Shown in pieces: positions 1 to 9,569 of a DNA stretch of 64,000 bases. The stretch is from contig NZ_JQKW01000006.1 in NCBI RefSeq assembly GCF_000746255.1, positions 1 through 64,000 of the forward strand, given 5' to 3'. The notes beneath the pieces were generated by a model. It was not told the origin of the DNA. It saw only the letters and a program-made list of their open reading frames with translations, and did not search any database. Within the stretch, counting starts at the first letter, position 1, and the number at the start of each line of letters is the position of its first letter. The position numbers and the translations under genes were made by a program. The DNA is from Thermodesulfobacterium hydrogeniphilum. GTDB taxonomy: Bacteria > Desulfobacterota > Thermodesulfobacteria > Thermodesulfobacteriales > Thermodesulfobacteriaceae.

Positions 1-447
1 GGTTTAAGGCCAACGATAAAGACAGTAGCAACGAGTATAGAGATGTTTAGGAAGATATTGGATGAGGCATTACCAGGTGACAATGTAGGGGTGTTATTAA
101 GGGGAGTAGGGAAGGATGATGTAGAGAGGGGGCAGGTGCTTGCGAAGCCAGGGAGTATAAAGCCACATACGAAGTTTAAGGCAGAGGTATATGTATTGAA
201 GAAGGAGGAGGGGGGTAGGCATACACCATTTTTTAATGGGTATAGGCCGCAGTTTTATTTTAGGACAACAGATGTAACAGGGGTGGTGAAGTTACCAGAG
301 GGAGTAGAGATGGTGATGCCAGGGGATAATGTAGAGTTAGAGGTTGAGTTGATAAAGCCGGTGGCATTAGAGGAGGGATTGAGGTTTGCGATTAGAGAAG
401 GTGGTAGAACAGTTGGAGCTGGTGTAGTTACAAAAATAATAGAATAA
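1..447 (+). CDS. tuf: Elongation factor Tu, C-terminal part (5' end outside window)
   Basis: EF-Tu carries aminoacyl-tRNA to the ribosome as a GTP complex. The open frame runs from base 1, so the GTPase domain and start lie outside; 148 residues of domains II and III remain. Domain III is recognisable from the [14 protein letters not shown] stretch and the C-terminal [13 protein letters not shown]. It stops 15 bases before rpsJ, the usual str/S10 junction. Codon use is odd: up to about base 390 every Lys, Glu and Arg codon is AAG, GAG or AGG, and after it they are AAA, GAA and AGA as in the rest of the window. Confidence 0.97.
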   Translation, partial: GLRPTIKTVATSIEMFRKILDEALPGDNVGVLLRGVGKDDVERGQVLAKPGSIKPHTKFKAEVYVLKKEEGGRHTPFFNGYRPQFYFRTTDVTGVVKLPEGVEMVMPGDNVELEVELIKPVALEEGLRFAIREGGRTVGAGVVTKIIE

Positions 448-462
448 AGGGAGTGTGAGGTT

Positions 463-780
463 TTGGAGATGATACCCGCACAGAAAATTAGAATAAAATT
501 AAAAAGTTTTGATCACAGGATTTTGGATAAATCGGTAGCCAATATTGTGCATACTGCTAAAGAGACAGGAGCTAAGGTAGTAGGTCCTATACCTTTACCT
601 ACAAAAATTAGCAGATGGACAGTTTTAAGGTCTCCACATATTGATAAAAATTCAAGGGAACAATTTGAGATAAGGGTGCATAAAAGACTTATAGAGATAT
701 TAGAGCCTACCCAACAAACTATAGATGCATTGATGCAACTTGAATTGCCTGCTGGTGTAGAAGTTGAAATAAAGGTGTAG
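463..780 (+). CDS. rpsJ: 30S ribosomal protein S10
   Basis: S10 is a 30S head protein that also serves as the NusE antitermination factor. The product is about 103-105 residues, normal for the family, with the conserved [14 protein letters not shown] start and the VGPIPLPTK and [15 protein letters not shown] motifs. Two starts are possible: TTG at 463, about 9 bases after AGGGAG, or ATG at 469, which sits the usual distance from GTGAGG. The ATG gives a protein starting MIPAQKIRI. It is the first gene of the S10 block, 15 bases after tuf. Confidence 0.97.
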   Translation: MEMIPAQKIRIKLKSFDHRILDKSVANIVHTAKETGAKVVGPIPLPTKISRWTVLRSPHIDKNSREQFEIRVHKRLIEILEPTQQTIDALMQLELPAGVEVEIKV

Positions 781-793
781 GGGAGTGATAAAA

Positions 794-1429
794 ATGAAAC
801 TTGAAGGGTTAATAGGTAAAAAGTTAGGTATGACCCGTGTTTTTGATGAAGAGGGGAATGTTATTCCTGTAACAGTTTTGCAAGTAGGTCCTTGTGCAGT
901 TGTGCAGGTGAAAACAGTAGATAAAGATGGGTATAATGCTGTGCAGTTAGGATTTGATCCTAAGAAATTAACAAAATGCACTTTTCCTATGATAGGGCAT
1001 TTTTTGAAAGCAGGTCTTGATACAGGATTTTATATTTTAAGAGAGTTTAAAATTGAAGATCCCGCAGAATTTAAACCAGGGCAATATATAACTTTAACAG
1101 ATTTACCCATAGAAAAAGGTATAAAAATAGATGTTACAGGAACTTCTAAAGGGAGAGGTTTTACTGGGTGTATTAAAAGATGGAATTTTTCAAGACAACC
1201 TATGAGTCATGGTGCAAAAAAGGTGCATCGTAAAAGAGGTTCAAGTGGTGCTAATACTTTTCCTGGAAGAGTTATTAAGGGTAAAAAAATGGCAGGGCAT
1301 TATGGAAATGAAACTGTAACTATAAAAAATTTAACAGTAGTAGATATAATTCCTGAAAAGAATTTATTGTTAGTAAAGGGAGCTGTTCCTGGCTGGACTA
1401 ATGGATATGTAATGGTTTATTTTAAATAA
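794..1429 (+). CDS. rplC: 50S ribosomal protein L3
   Basis: L3 is an early-assembly 50S protein whose central extension reaches the peptidyl-transferase centre. The product is 211 residues from ATG 794, starting [17 protein letters not shown], with the conserved [11 protein letters not shown] and [14 protein letters not shown] loops. An in-frame GTG lies nine bases upstream at 785, but it overlaps the GGGGAG ribosome-binding site, so 794 is preferred. It follows rpsJ by 13 bases within the S10 operon. Confidence 0.96.
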   Translation: MKLEGLIGKKLGMTRVFDEEGNVIPVTVLQVGPCAVVQVKTVDKDGYNAVQLGFDPKKLTKCTFPMIGHFLKAGLDTGFYILREFKIEDPAEFKPGQYITLTDLPIEKGIKIDVTGTSKGRGFTGCIKRWNFSRQPMSHGAKKVHRKRGSSGANTFPGRVIKGKKMAGHYGNETVTIKNLTVVDIIPEKNLLLVKGAVPGWTNGYVMVYFK

Positions 1430-1443
1430 AGGGGAGTATAAAG

Positions 1444-2076
1444 ATGGATGTTATAAAAGCAAAATTAGTTGATAGTACTGCTAATATAATAGGAGAAATA
1501 GATTTACCTATTGATATTTATGGAGTTTATCCTAAGGAAGGGATTTTACATGAGATAATAAGATGGCAGATGGCAAGATGGAGAGCTGGTACAGCTTGTA
1601 CTAAGACAAGAGGTGAGGTTAGAGGAGGAGGGAGAAAACCTTGGCCTCAAAAGCACACTGGTAGAGCAAGGCAGGGGTCTATTAGAGCTCCTCAATGGGT
1701 AGGTGGTGGAGTTGTTCATGGCCCTAAACCAAGATGTTATGAATTCAAGCTTAATAAAAAAGTTAGAAGATTGGGATTAAAAATGGCTCTTTCTTCCCGT
1801 GCTTTGACTAATAAACTTTTTGTAGCAGAGGATTTTCCTGTTAAAGATCAACCTAAAACAAAAATCTTAAAAGGATTTTTAGATAATTTAGGTTTGAAAG
1901 AAGCTTTAATTATTGTTCCAGAGAGAAATTTAGTTTTGGAAAAAAGCGCCACCAATTTACCTAAGGTTAAAGTTTTAGCAGTTGAAGGTTTAAATGTTTA
2001 TGATATTTTAAATCACGAAAATTTAATCTTGGCTAAGGATGCTTTAAGTAAAATAGAGGAACGTTTAAGGAGATAA
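1444..2076 (+). CDS. rplD: 50S ribosomal protein L4
   Basis: L4 binds domain I of 23S rRNA and lines the exit tunnel; in several bacteria it also represses its own operon. The protein has 210 residues with the typical Arg/Gly-rich extended loop (TRGEVRGGGRKPWPQKHTGR) and the VVHGPKPRCY segment, followed by a C-terminal alpha/beta domain. GGGGAG lies about ten bases before the ATG. Whether L4 autoregulates here cannot be judged, because the leader of the operon lies outside the window. Confidence 0.96.
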   Translation: MDVIKAKLVDSTANIIGEIDLPIDIYGVYPKEGILHEIIRWQMARWRAGTACTKTRGEVRGGGRKPWPQKHTGRARQGSIRAPQWVGGGVVHGPKPRCYEFKLNKKVRRLGLKMALSSRALTNKLFVAEDFPVKDQPKTKILKGFLDNLGLKEALIIVPERNLVLEKSATNLPKVKVLAVEGLNVYDILNHENLILAKDALSKIEERLRR

Positions 2077-2079
2077 AAG

Positions 2080-2370
2080 ATGAGGGATCCAAAAACTATA
2101 ATTTTAGCACCTATTATTACTGAAAAATCCATGTTGTTAAAAGAAAGAAATAATCAGGTTTCTTTTTGGGTAGATCCTTCAGCCAATAAAATAGAGATAA
2201 AAAAAGCTGTAGAAGCTTTATTTAATGTAAAGGTAAAAAAAGTTCAAACTATAAGGGTTAAAGGTAAGCCAAAAGGAGGATTTAGAAATCCTGGAAGAAC
2301 TTCAATTAGAAAAAAGGCTATTGTAAGGTTAGCAGAAGGCCAAACTATAGAATTTTTTGAAACCATATAA
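2080..2370 (+). CDS. rplW: 50S ribosomal protein L23
   Basis: L23 sits at the tunnel exit and is the docking point for trigger factor and SRP. It is 96 residues long, normal for bacteria, with the ILAPIITEKS opening, the NKIEIKKAVEALFNVKVKKV core and the usual basic segment GKPKGGFRNPGR. The gene starts four bases after the rplD stop, so translational coupling is likely. The partner trigger factor gene is also in this window at 17321. Confidence 0.96.
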   Translation: MRDPKTIILAPIITEKSMLLKERNNQVSFWVDPSANKIEIKKAVEALFNVKVKKVQTIRVKGKPKGGFRNPGRTSIRKKAIVRLAEGQTIEFFETI

Positions 2371-2383
2371 GGGGTGAAAGAAG

Positions 2384-3208
2384 ATGCCTATAAAGAAATG
2401 TAAACCCACCTCACCAGGTAGGAGATTTCAAAGCTATTTAGTTAATCCTGAACTTACTAAAAAAGAACCTGAAAAAAGTTTAGTAGAACCTTTAAAAAAG
2501 ACAGGTGGAAGAAATAACTATGGAAGAATTACAGTAAGATTTAGAGGAGGTGGGCATAAAAGACTTTATCGTATTATTGATTTTAAGAGAGATAAAGATA
2601 ATATACCTGCTAAAGTTATAGCTTTAGAATACGATCCTAATAGATCTGCTAATATTGCTTTACTTCAATATGCTGATGGAGAAAAGAGGTATATTTTAGC
2701 ACCTCTTGGACTTAAGGTTGGCGATGTGGTAATGTCTGGTGAGAATGTAGAAATAAAGGTAGGCAATGCTTCACCTTTAAAAAATATTCCTGTAGGTACT
2801 ATAGTTCATAATGTAGAACTAAAACCAAAAAAAGGTGGACAATTAGCTAGAGCTGCAGGAACTTTTGCCCAGATACTTGGTAAAGAAGATAAATATGTTA
2901 TATTAAGACTTCCTTCAGGAGAGATTAGAAAGGTTCATGAAAATTGTAAGGCAACTATTGGACAGGTTGGTAATTTAGAATGGGAAAATGTTATGCTTGG
3001 TAAAGCTGGAAGAAGCAGATGGCTTGGAAGAAGACCTCATGTGCGTGGTGTTGCTATGAATCCTGTAGATCATCCTCTTGGTGGTGGAGAAGGAAAATCT
3101 CATGGAGGAAGACATCCCTGTTCTCCTTGGGGTTGGTTGTGTAAAGGATTAAAGACCCGTAAAAAGAAACCTTCAGATAAGTTTATTATTAGAAGAAGGA
3201 AGGGCTAA
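2384..3208 (+). CDS. rplB: 50S ribosomal protein L2
   Basis: L2 is needed for subunit joining and peptidyl-transferase activity. The 274-residue product has the family length, the [17 protein letters not shown] segment, and near the C terminus the [17 protein letters not shown] motif containing the conserved His near the catalytic centre. The C terminus is the usual basic tail [20 protein letters not shown] ribosome-binding site lies just before the ATG. It sits in the standard order between rplW and rpsS. Confidence 0.97.
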   Translation: MPIKKCKPTSPGRRFQSYLVNPELTKKEPEKSLVEPLKKTGGRNNYGRITVRFRGGGHKRLYRIIDFKRDKDNIPAKVIALEYDPNRSANIALLQYADGEKRYILAPLGLKVGDVVMSGENVEIKVGNASPLKNIPVGTIVHNVELKPKKGGQLARAAGTFAQILGKEDKYVILRLPSGEIRKVHENCKATIGQVGNLEWENVMLGKAGRSRWLGRRPHVRGVAMNPVDHPLGGGEGKSHGGRHPCSPWGWLCKGLKTRKKKPSDKFIIRRRKG

Positions 3209-3228
3209 TTGAGAGGGAGGTGTATTAG

Positions 3229-3519
3229 ATGCCAAGGTCCAAAAAGAAAGGTCCTTTTGTAGATGAGCATTTGTTGAAAAAGGTTTTAAAAGCAAGAGAA
3301 ACAGGAGATAAAAAGCCTATAAAAACATGGAGTAGGCGTTCTACTATAATACCTGAGATGGTTGGTTTAACTTTTGCAGTGCATAATGGGCATAAATTTA
3401 TTCCTGTTTATGTTACTGAAAATATGGTGGGGCATAAATTAGGGGAGTTTGCTCCTACCAGAACTTATAAAGGACATCCTGCTGATAAAGGAAAAGTAAA
3501 GGGAGTAAAGAAGAAATAA
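3229..3519 (+). CDS. rpsS: 30S ribosomal protein S19
   Basis: S19 is a 30S head protein that contacts S13 and the A-site finger of 23S rRNA. It has 96 residues with the hallmark start [16 protein letters not shown], the [14 protein letters not shown] motif and the C-terminal [24 protein letters not shown] lies about ten bases upstream of the ATG, a strong ribosome-binding site. It follows rplB by 20 bases in the normal operon order. Confidence 0.97.
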   Translation: MPRSKKKGPFVDEHLLKKVLKARETGDKKPIKTWSRRSTIIPEMVGLTFAVHNGHKFIPVYVTENMVGHKLGEFAPTRTYKGHPADKGKVKGVKKK

Positions 3520-3531
3520 AGGAGATAGAAT

Positions 3532-3885
3532 ATGAAAGCCCGAGCTACAGCAAAATATGTACTAATTTCTCCTTACAAAGCAAGGTTGGTTATAGATTTA
3601 ATAAGGGGTAAAAAAGTTGATGAAGCTTTAAATATTTTGCAATTTACTCCTAAGAAGGCTGCCAGAATAATAAAAAAGGTTTTAGAAAGTGCAATTGCAA
3701 ATGCTGAGAATAATTATGGGATGGATGTAGACAAACTTTATGTTTCTGAGGCTTATGTAAATGAAGGTCCTCGTTTAAAAAGAATTTGGCCCAGAGGATG
3801 GGGAAGAGCCAGCAGAATTCTTAGAAGGATGAGTCATATTACTGTAGTGGTAGAAGAAAAAGAAGAAAAAAGAAAAGGGAGGTAA
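3532..3885 (+). CDS. rplV: 50S ribosomal protein L22
   Basis: L22 lines the exit tunnel with an extended beta-hairpin. The product has 117 residues, with an [17 protein letters not shown] segment, the [10 protein letters not shown] stretch and the hairpin region [18 protein letters not shown]. The hairpin tip carries WPRGWGR, where many bacteria have RPRAKGR; substitutions of this kind are seen among thermophile proteins but I cannot verify that here. AAAGGAGAT precedes the ATG. A short charged tail ([10 protein letters not shown]) ends the protein. Confidence 0.96.
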   Translation: MKARATAKYVLISPYKARLVIDLIRGKKVDEALNILQFTPKKAARIIKKVLESAIANAENNYGMDVDKLYVSEAYVNEGPRLKRIWPRGWGRASRILRRMSHITVVVEEKEEKRKGR

Positions 3886-3888
3886 GCC

Positions 3889-4551
3889 TTGGGTCAGAAG
3901 GTTAATCCAATAGGTTTGAGAATTGGTATTACAAGGACTTGGGATTCTCGTTGGGTGGCTAAATCTTCAGAATTTCCTAAATATGTGCATGAGGATTATT
4001 TAATTAGAAAATATTTAAAAGATAATTATTATCATGCAGGAATTGCACGTATAGAAATAGAAAGAGCAGCTAATAAAATTAGAATAATAATACATTCTGC
4101 TCGTCCTGGAATAGTTATAGGAAAAAAAGGAGCAGAAATTGAGAAAATAAAAAAAGAATTAAAAAATACCTTAAAAGATTATGAAATAGAGGTTTTGGTA
4201 AATGAAGTTAGAAGACCGGAGCTTGAAGCACAGTTAGTAGCTGAAAATATTGCTACACAGATAGAAAGAAGAGTATCTTTTAGACGTGCTATGAAGAGAG
4301 CAGTAGCTTTAGTTATGAGATTTGGAGCCCAGGGTGTAAAAGTTCAATGTTCTGGTAGATTAGGGGGAGCAGAGATTGCAAGAAGTGAATGGTATAGAGT
4401 TGGTAGAGTTCCTCTTTCTACTTTAAGAGCGGATATTGATTACGGTTTTGCTACTGCTATTACTAAATATGGAAGTATTGGGGTTAAGGTTTGGATTTTT
4501 AAAGGAGAGGTTTTACCTGAAAGAGAAGGACAAGAAAAAGTAGTTATATAA
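3889..4551 (+). CDS. rpsC: 30S ribosomal protein S3
   Basis: S3 lies at the mRNA entry tunnel and has a KH domain. The 220-residue protein begins [18 protein letters not shown], shows the KH signature ([17 protein letters not shown]) and the C-terminal [15 protein letters not shown] motif. The start codon is TTG, placed four bases after the rplV stop and directly following GGGAGG, so translation is probably coupled to rplV. The usual start context of the family (GQKVNP) supports this choice. Confidence 0.97.
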   Translation: MGQKVNPIGLRIGITRTWDSRWVAKSSEFPKYVHEDYLIRKYLKDNYYHAGIARIEIERAANKIRIIIHSARPGIVIGKKGAEIEKIKKELKNTLKDYEIEVLVNEVRRPELEAQLVAENIATQIERRVSFRRAMKRAVALVMRFGAQGVKVQCSGRLGGAEIARSEWYRVGRVPLSTLRADIDYGFATAITKYGSIGVKVWIFKGEVLPEREGQEKVVI

Positions 4552-4574
4552 AAAATAAACAGAGGTGAGCAAAA

Positions 4575-4991
4575 ATGTTGCTTCAACCAAGAAAGACAAA
4601 ATATAGAAAGCAGCAGAAAGGTAGAGTTAGAGGAAAAGCTACTAGTGGTTATACTTTAGAATTTGGTGAATATGGTTTAAAGGTTTTAGAAGGTGGATGG
4701 TTAACTGCTCAACAAATTGAAGCAGGACGTGTAGCTATTGTAAGAACTGCTAAAAAAGGAGCTAAGATCTGGATTAGAGTTTTTCCTGACAAACCTATTA
4801 CTAAAAAACCTGCAGAGACACGTATGGGAAAGGGAAAAGGTTCTGTGGAAGGCTGGGTAGCTGTAGTTAAACCTGGTAAAATAATTTATGAAATTTCTGG
4901 AGTTCCTGAAGAGGTTGCAAGAGAGGCTTTAAGGTTAGCTGCAAGCAAGATGCCCTTTAAATGTAAAATTGTTACCAGGGAGGAATTTTAA
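4575..4991 (+). CDS. rplP: 50S ribosomal protein L16
   Basis: L16 organises the A-site tRNA region of the 50S subunit. It has 138 residues and starts [17 protein letters not shown], with [22 protein letters not shown] and the [19 protein letters not shown] region typical of the family, including the conserved Arg that is hydroxylated in some species. AGAGGTGAG lies ahead of the ATG. Its last base overlaps the ATG of rpmC by one base. Confidence 0.97.
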   Translation: MLLQPRKTKYRKQQKGRVRGKATSGYTLEFGEYGLKVLEGGWLTAQQIEAGRVAIVRTAKKGAKIWIRVFPDKPITKKPAETRMGKGKGSVEGWVAVVKPGKIIYEISGVPEEVAREALRLAASKMPFKCKIVTREEF

Positions 4992-5188
4992 TGAAAGCCC
5001 GTGAGCTTAGGGAATTATCAATCCCTGAATTAAAAGAAAAACTTTCCCAATTAAGAGAGGAATTATTTAATTTAAGATTTCAGAAGAGTATCCACAGATT
5101 AGAAAATCCTATGAGAATTAGACAGGTTAAAAGAGATATAGCCAGAGTTTTAACTATACTTAGAGAAAAAGAACTTAATATAAGATAA
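4991..5188 (+). CDS. rpmC: 50S ribosomal protein L29
   Basis: L29 is a small helical-hairpin protein at the tunnel exit next to L23. It has 65 residues: [18 protein letters not shown], a short linker, and a second helix containing [18 protein letters not shown]. The start ATG overlaps the rplP stop (TAATG), a classical coupling arrangement. The ribosome-binding site GGGAGG lies inside the end of rplP. Confidence 0.96.
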   Translation: MKARELRELSIPELKEKLSQLREELFNLRFQKSIHRLENPMRIRQVKRDIARVLTILREKELNIR

Positions 5189-5204
5189 TAGGTGGGAGAA
5201 AAAA

Positions 5205-5489
5205 ATGGGAAGGAGAAAACAGTTTATAGGAACTGTAGTAAGTGATAAAATGAATAAAACAGTGGTTGTGATGGTAGAGACTTTGGTTAAACATCCTTTA
5301 TATGGAAAATATATTAAAAGAAGAAAAAAATATATGGCTCATGATGAAAATAATGAGTGTAAAATAGGAGATAAAGTTTTAATTGAAGAGACCAGACCTC
5401 TTTCCCGCAGAAAAAGATGGAGAGTGAGAGAGATATTAGAGAGAGCCAAAAGATTGGAATTGGAAGAGCCTTCTGAAGGGGGTGAGTAA
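5205..5489 (+). CDS. rpsQ: 30S ribosomal protein S17
   Basis: S17 is a primary 16S-binding protein of the OB-fold type. The product has 94 residues with [16 protein letters not shown] and [21 protein letters not shown], then [15 protein letters not shown]. It is a little longer than the E. coli protein because of an acidic C-terminal tail ([11 protein letters not shown]). GGTGGGAG precedes the start; rplN follows after two bases. Confidence 0.96.
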   Translation: MGRRKQFIGTVVSDKMNKTVVVMVETLVKHPLYGKYIKRRKKYMAHDENNECKIGDKVLIEETRPLSRRKRWRVREILERAKRLELEEPSEGGE

Positions 5490-5491
5490 GC

Positions 5492-5860
5492 ATGATTCAG
5501 CAACAGACTTATTTAAATGTAGCTGATAATTCAGGCGCTAAGAAAATAATGTGTATAAGAGTTTTAGGTGGTTCTGGAAGAAAGTATGGAACAGTGGGAG
5601 ATATAATAGTTGCTTCTGTAAAAGAAGCTTTACCAAATTCTAAGGTCCAGGCAGGGGATGTGGTAAAGGCAGTTATTGTTAGGACCAAAAAAGAAATATC
5701 AAGACCAGATGGTACACATATCAGATTTGATGAGAATGCTGCAGTGCTTATAAATCAATATAAAGAGCCTGTTGGAACTCGTATATTTGGACCTGTAGCA
5801 AGAGAGCTTAGGGCTAAGGGTTTTATGAAAATTATATCCTTAGCTCCTGAAGTTTTATAA
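5492..5860 (+). CDS. rplN: 50S ribosomal protein L14
   Basis: L14 forms part of an inter-subunit bridge. The protein has the canonical 122 residues, starts [18 protein letters not shown], and includes [23 protein letters not shown]-like [11 protein letters not shown], and the C-terminal [13 protein letters not shown]. The RBS (GGGGGTGAG) lies in the end of rpsQ, implying coupling. Spacing to rplX is 13 bases. Confidence 0.97.
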   Translation: MIQQQTYLNVADNSGAKKIMCIRVLGGSGRKYGTVGDIIVASVKEALPNSKVQAGDVVKAVIVRTKKEISRPDGTHIRFDENAAVLINQYKEPVGTRIFGPVARELRAKGFMKIISLAPEVL

Positions 5861-5873
5861 AAAGGGGTAAGTT

Positions 5874-6242
5874 ATGATAAAGCGTGGAATTAATAAAAAA
5901 CTTCCTAAACCTCATGAAGCAAAGGTGCATATTAGGAAAAATGATATGGTGGTAGTAATTGCAGGTAAGGATAAAGGTAAGATTGGTAAAGTATTAAAAG
6001 TTTTTCCAAGAAAAGGAAGAGCTATTGTAGAGGGAGTGAATATAGTTAAGAGGCATATGAAACCTACTCCTTATAGTAGCGGAGGTATTATAGAAAAGCC
6101 AGCACCTATTCATGTTTCTAATTTAATGATTTATTGTCCTAAATGTAAAAGAGGGGTTAGGATAGGGAAAAAAATTCTTGAGAATGGTACAAAAGTTAGA
6201 GTTTGTAAAAAATGTGGAGAAATAATTGAGGCAGAGGAGTAA
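5874..6242 (+). CDS. rplX: 50S ribosomal protein L24, zinc-ribbon form
   Basis: L24 initiates 50S assembly through its KOW domain ([19 protein letters not shown]). The product has 122 residues. Its C-terminal third carries two Cys pairs, CPKCKRG and CKKCGE, separated by about 20 residues, which would form a zinc ribbon; this Cys-containing form is common in bacteria outside the gamma-proteobacteria. The start (about 17 residues ahead of MVVVIAGKD) follows AAGGGGTAAG. It lies between rplN and rplE. Confidence 0.96.
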   Translation: MIKRGINKKLPKPHEAKVHIRKNDMVVVIAGKDKGKIGKVLKVFPRKGRAIVEGVNIVKRHMKPTPYSSGGIIEKPAPIHVSNLMIYCPKCKRGVRIGKKILENGTKVRVCKKCGEIIEAEE

Positions 6243-6245
6243 AAA

Positions 6246-6785
6246 ATGAGTTGGTTAAGAGATTATTATAAAAATGAGGTGATTCCTAAATTGAAAGAGA
6301 GATTTGGTTATAAAAATATTCATGAGATACCAAAATTAGAAAAAATATGTGTAAATATGGGATTAGGAGAAGCGGTTTCTAATCCTAAAATAATTGATCA
6401 GGCTTTAATAGAGCTTGCTCAAATTACAGGACAAAAACCCAAGATTTGCAAAGCAAGAAAATCTATTGCTGGATTTAAATTAAGAAAAGGAATGCCTATA
6501 GGTGTAATGGTAACTTTAAGAAAGAATAGAATGTATGATTTTTTGGCCAGACTTATACATGTAGCTTTACCAAGAGTAAAAGATTTTAAAGGTCTTTCTA
6601 AATCTGGATTTGATGGTAGAGGTAATTATACTCTTGGTATTACAGATCATACTATTTTCCCTGAGGTAGATTCAAGTAAAGTGGAAAGAATTAAAGGGAT
6701 GAGTATTACTATTGTAACTACAGCAGAAACAGATGAAGAAGCTTACGAACTTCTTAAAGAATTAGGAATGCCATTTAGGAGGTAA
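6246..6785 (+). CDS. rplE: 50S ribosomal protein L5
   Basis: L5 binds 5S rRNA in the central protuberance and contacts P-site tRNA. It has 179 residues, the family length, with [13 protein letters not shown], the [20 protein letters not shown] segment, [17 protein letters not shown] and [12 protein letters not shown]. It begins four bases after the rplX stop; the ribosome-binding site GAGGAG lies inside the end of rplX. Confidence 0.97.
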   Translation: MSWLRDYYKNEVIPKLKERFGYKNIHEIPKLEKICVNMGLGEAVSNPKIIDQALIELAQITGQKPKICKARKSIAGFKLRKGMPIGVMVTLRKNRMYDFLARLIHVALPRVKDFKGLSKSGFDGRGNYTLGITDHTIFPEVDSSKVERIKGMSITIVTTAETDEEAYELLKELGMPFRR

Positions 6786-6791
6786 TTTTAT

Positions 6792-6977
6792 ATGCCAAGA
6801 AAAGCCCAAATAGAGAAAGCAAAAAGAGAACCTAAATTTGAAGTAAGAAAAAGAAATCGTTGTTCTATTTGTGGAAGGGCAAGAGGATATATAAGGAGAT
6901 TTGGTCTTTGTAGAATGTGTTTTAGAAAATTAGCTTCAGAGGGAAAAATCCCTGGAGTAAGGAAAGCTAGTTGGTAA
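6792..6977 (+). CDS. rpsN: 30S ribosomal protein S14, zinc-binding type
   Basis: This is the short, zinc-binding (type Z) form of S14, 61 residues, rather than the 100-residue Cys-free form. The four ligands are in [10 protein letters not shown] and CRMCFRKLA, that is C-x2-C-x12-C-x2-C. The conserved C-terminal [10 protein letters not shown] is present. AGGAGG precedes the start by about nine bases. Gene order rplE-rpsN-rpsH is standard. A longer minus-strand frame over it is a shadow. Confidence 0.97.
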   Translation: MPRKAQIEKAKREPKFEVRKRNRCSICGRARGYIRRFGLCRMCFRKLASEGKIPGVRKASW

Positions 6978-6990
6978 GGGGGATGGAAAT

Positions 6991-7386
6991 ATGATGACCG
7001 ATCCAATTGCAGATATGTTAATTAGAATAAAAAATGCTTTAATGGCAAGACATAAAACTGTAGTAATTCCCGCTTCTAAGATAAAATTAGAAATTGCCAG
7101 AATTCTTAAAGAAGAAGGATATATAGAAGATTTTAAATATATAAATGAAAAACCTCAAGGTAAGATCGAAATAGTATTGAAATATGATGAAAACAAACGA
7201 CCTGTTATTGCTGGAGTAAAAAGAGTTAGTAAACCCGGAAGAAGGATTTATATGGGGTATAAAGATTTACCAAAGGTTTTAGATGGTTTGGGAATTGCTA
7301 TTGTTTCTACTTCTCAGGGAATTATGACAGATCATGAGGCAAGGCGCCGCAAAGTAGGCGGTGAAATACTTTGTGAAATTTGGTAA
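6991..7386 (+). CDS. rpsH: 30S ribosomal protein S8
   Basis: S8 binds 16S rRNA helix 21 and in E. coli also represses the spc operon. The 131-residue protein starts M(M)[14 protein letters not shown] and ends in the conserved [15 protein letters not shown]. Two adjacent ATG codons (6991 and 6994) are both acceptable starts behind AGGGGGATG. The gene follows rpsN by 13 bases. Confidence 0.97.
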   Translation: MMTDPIADMLIRIKNALMARHKTVVIPASKIKLEIARILKEEGYIEDFKYINEKPQGKIEIVLKYDENKRPVIAGVKRVSKPGRRIYMGYKDLPKVLDGLGIAIVSTSQGIMTDHEARRRKVGGEILCEIW

Positions 7387-7400
7387 AGGGGTGATTTGAT

Positions 7401-7988
7401 ATGGGAGAAGTTTCACGTATAGGTAGAAAACCCATTAAAATACCAACTGGGGTTAAGGTTGAAATTAAAGATGATGGTATAGTTGTAGTAGAAGGACCGA
7501 AAGGAAAATTAGAGAAGAAATTACCACCCTTGGTTAAGGTTAATATTGATGGTGATACTGTTATTGTTTTACAAGAAGATGTAAGAAAAAAATTAAGGAA
7601 TAAAGCTAAAGCTTTTCAGGGGTTAGCAAGATCTTTGATTAACAATATGGTTATTGGTGTAACTCAAGGTTTTAAAAAATCCTTAGATATCGTAGGATTA
7701 GGGTATAAAGCAGAGGTTAAAGGAAATGAGATAGTTTTTAGTTTAGGATATTCCCATCCTATCAATTTTAAATTACCTGAAGGAATTACTGCTAAGACTG
7801 AAAAAGGAAGTGGAGAGGTTCAGGTAAGGGTTATAGTAGAAGGTATAGATAAAGAATTAGTAGGACAGGTTGCTGCGAATATTAAAAGACTTAGACCTCC
7901 AGAGCCTTATAAAGGTAAGGGTATTAGATATACTGGTGAAATTATTCTTAGAAAAGCAGGAAAAGCTGGAAAAGGTGCTAAAAAGTAA
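7401..7988 (+). CDS. rplF: 50S ribosomal protein L6
   Basis: L6 is a two-domain 50S protein near the sarcin-ricin loop. The product has 195 residues; it begins with a short extra segment before SRIGRKPIKIP, and it contains the conserved EVKGNEIVFSLGYSHPI and the signature RPPEPYKGKGIRYTGE near the C terminus. The tail is Lys/Gly-rich (RKAGKAGKGAKK), slightly longer than in E. coli. An alternative start within the first few residues is possible. AAGGGGTGAT is the ribosome-binding site. Confidence 0.96.
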   Translation: MGEVSRIGRKPIKIPTGVKVEIKDDGIVVVEGPKGKLEKKLPPLVKVNIDGDTVIVLQEDVRKKLRNKAKAFQGLARSLINNMVIGVTQGFKKSLDIVGLGYKAEVKGNEIVFSLGYSHPINFKLPEGITAKTEKGSGEVQVRVIVEGIDKELVGQVAANIKRLRPPEPYKGKGIRYTGEIILRKAGKAGKGAKK

Positions 7989-8006
7989 TTTAAGGGAGTG
8001 AAGTAT

Positions 8007-8396
8007 ATGGCTAAACTGAGCAAAAGAGAAAAAAAAGTAGAAGCAAGGCTTAGGAGAAAAAAGAGAGTTAGAAAAAAGATTTTTGGAACTCCAGAAAGAC
8101 CAAGATTAAGTGTTTATAAGAGTTGTAAACATATTTATGCTCAAATTATAGATGATACTATAGGGCATACCTTAGTAGCAGCTTCTTCTCTTTCACCCGA
8201 AATTAGAGAAAAGGTGGAAGAGCTTAAGAAAAAAGGTGGAAAAACTGAAGTTGCCAAAGCAGTGGGGGAACTTTTAGCTAAGAAAGCTTTGGAAAAAGGT
8301 ATTACAAAGGTTTGTTTTGACAGGGGTGGTTTTAAATACCATGGTAGGATTAAAGCTCTTGCTGATGCTGCAAGAGCTGTGGGATTACAATTTTAA
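8007..8396 (+). CDS. rplR: 50S ribosomal protein L18
   Basis: L18 binds 5S rRNA together with L5. From ATG 8007 the product has 129 residues, starting [20 protein letters not shown], with the [19 protein letters not shown] motif and ending [24 protein letters not shown]-like as in the family. An in-frame GTG nine bases upstream (7998) is part of the AAGGGAGTG ribosome-binding site and is less likely. It follows rplF by 18 bases. Confidence 0.96.
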   Translation: MAKLSKREKKVEARLRRKKRVRKKIFGTPERPRLSVYKSCKHIYAQIIDDTIGHTLVAASSLSPEIREKVEELKKKGGKTEVAKAVGELLAKKALEKGITKVCFDRGGFKYHGRIKALADAARAVGLQF

Positions 8397-8410
8397 AGGA
8401 GGTAGGGGCT

Positions 8411-8914
8411 TTGGCTAAGGTAGGAGAAGAATTTATTGAAAAAATCATACAGATAAATAGGGTTACTAAGGTTACTAAAGGTGGCAAAAGATTAAGATTT
8501 TCTGCATTAGTAATAGTAGGAGATGGAAAGGGTAAAGTTGGTTTTGGATTGGGTAAGGCTCCTGAAGTTCCTGATGCTATAAGAAAGGCTATAGAAAAAG
8601 CAAAAAAAAGCATGATAGAAGTTCCTATTTCTAAGGATACTATACCTCATACTATTATGACAAAGTTTGGAGCCACAAAAATATTATTAAAACCTGCTAA
8701 ACCAGGAACAGGAGTTATTGCTGGAGGTACTGTTCGTGCTATTATGGATGCTGCGGGAATTAAAGATATTGTTACTAAATGTATAGGGAGTAGTAATCCT
8801 CATAATTTAGTAAAGGCTACTTTTAAGGCTTTATCTCAATTACAGAGTGTTGAATATGTAGCCAGAAAAAGAGGAAAGAGTATAGAAGAAATTATGAGGG
8901 AGATGAGAGTATGA
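8411..8914 (+). CDS. rpsE: 30S ribosomal protein S5
   Basis: S5 contributes to decoding accuracy and mRNA unwinding. The 167-residue product has the dsRNA-binding-like N-terminal domain ([27 protein letters not shown]) and the conserved [17 protein letters not shown] segment. The start is TTG at 8411, seven bases after a full AAAGGAGG sequence. The last four bases overlap the ATG of rpmD. A minus-strand frame across the start is a shadow. Confidence 0.96.
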   Translation: MAKVGEEFIEKIIQINRVTKVTKGGKRLRFSALVIVGDGKGKVGFGLGKAPEVPDAIRKAIEKAKKSMIEVPISKDTIPHTIMTKFGATKILLKPAKPGTGVIAGGTVRAIMDAAGIKDIVTKCIGSSNPHNLVKATFKALSQLQSVEYVARKRGKSIEEIMREMRV

Positions 8915-9096
8915 AAAAGTTGAAAATAACTTTAATAAGAAGTAGATATGGAAGAAAGCCTAAACAAAGGGAATGTTTAAAAGGTTTAGGTCTTAAAAAA
9001 ATTGGACAAAGTGTAATCAGAGATGATAATCCTATGATAAGAGGTATGATAAGAAAAGTAAGTCATTTAGTAAAGGTGGAGGAAATCCATGAATAA
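8911..9096 (+). CDS. rpmD: 50S ribosomal protein L30
   Basis: L30 is a small, dispensable-in-some-lineages 50S protein. The 61-residue product shows [22 protein letters not shown] and ends with [17 protein letters not shown], matching the bacterial short form. It starts four bases inside rpsE (ATGA overlap) and its own end overlaps rplO by eight bases, so the three genes are probably translationally coupled. Confidence 0.95.
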   Translation: MKKLKITLIRSRYGRKPKQRECLKGLGLKKIGQSVIRDDNPMIRGMIRKVSHLVKVEEIHE

Positions 9097-9550
9097 GGTA
9101 ATAACCTTAGATGAATTAAAGCCGTTTTATGGTTCTAAGCATAAAAAGAAAAGAGTAGGTAGAGGACATGGTTCTGGGCATGGAAAAACTTCATGCAGAG
9201 GACATAAGGGGCAAAAAGCACGTAAATCTCCAGATATTTCTCCTTGGTTTGAGGGAGGTCAAACTCCTATAATTAGAAGACTACCCAAAAGAGGTTTTAA
9301 GAATATTTTTAAAATTGAATATACTGTGATTAACATAAAAGATTTGGCTGAAAGATTCAAGGAAAATGAGATAGTGGATTATGAAAGTTTACAGATGAAA
9401 GGATTGATAAAAGGTAAAAATAAGCTTATAAAAATTTTAGGAGATGGTGAGATAAATATTCCTTTAATTGTAAAGGTACATGCTATTTCTCGTAGTGCTA
9501 AAGAAAAAATTGAAAAAGCAGGTGGTAAAGTGGAATTAGTAAAGGTTTAA
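9089..9550 (+). CDS. rplO: 50S ribosomal protein L15
   Basis: L15 is a late-assembly 50S protein. The product has 153 residues with the Gly/Lys/His-rich N-terminal region ([20 protein letters not shown]), the [15 protein letters not shown] motif and a C-terminal globular domain ending [11 protein letters not shown] ribosome-binding site GGTGGAGG lies in the end of rpmD, which it overlaps by eight bases. It is followed by secY after 19 bases. Confidence 0.96.
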   Translation: MNKVITLDELKPFYGSKHKKKRVGRGHGSGHGKTSCRGHKGQKARKSPDISPWFEGGQTPIIRRLPKRGFKNIFKIEYTVINIKDLAERFKENEIVDYESLQMKGLIKGKNKLIKILGDGEINIPLIVKVHAISRSAKEKIEKAGGKVELVKV

Positions 9551-9569
9551 TTTTTGGAGTTTTTATAGA

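Noticed and set aside
8350-8613. Minus-strand open frame across rplR/rpsE
   Set aside because: It lies entirely opposite two certain ribosomal genes, has no ribosome-binding site and no protein-like pattern. Similar shadows at 700-981, 6788-7006, 12382-12612 and 15242-15511 were rejected for the same reason.
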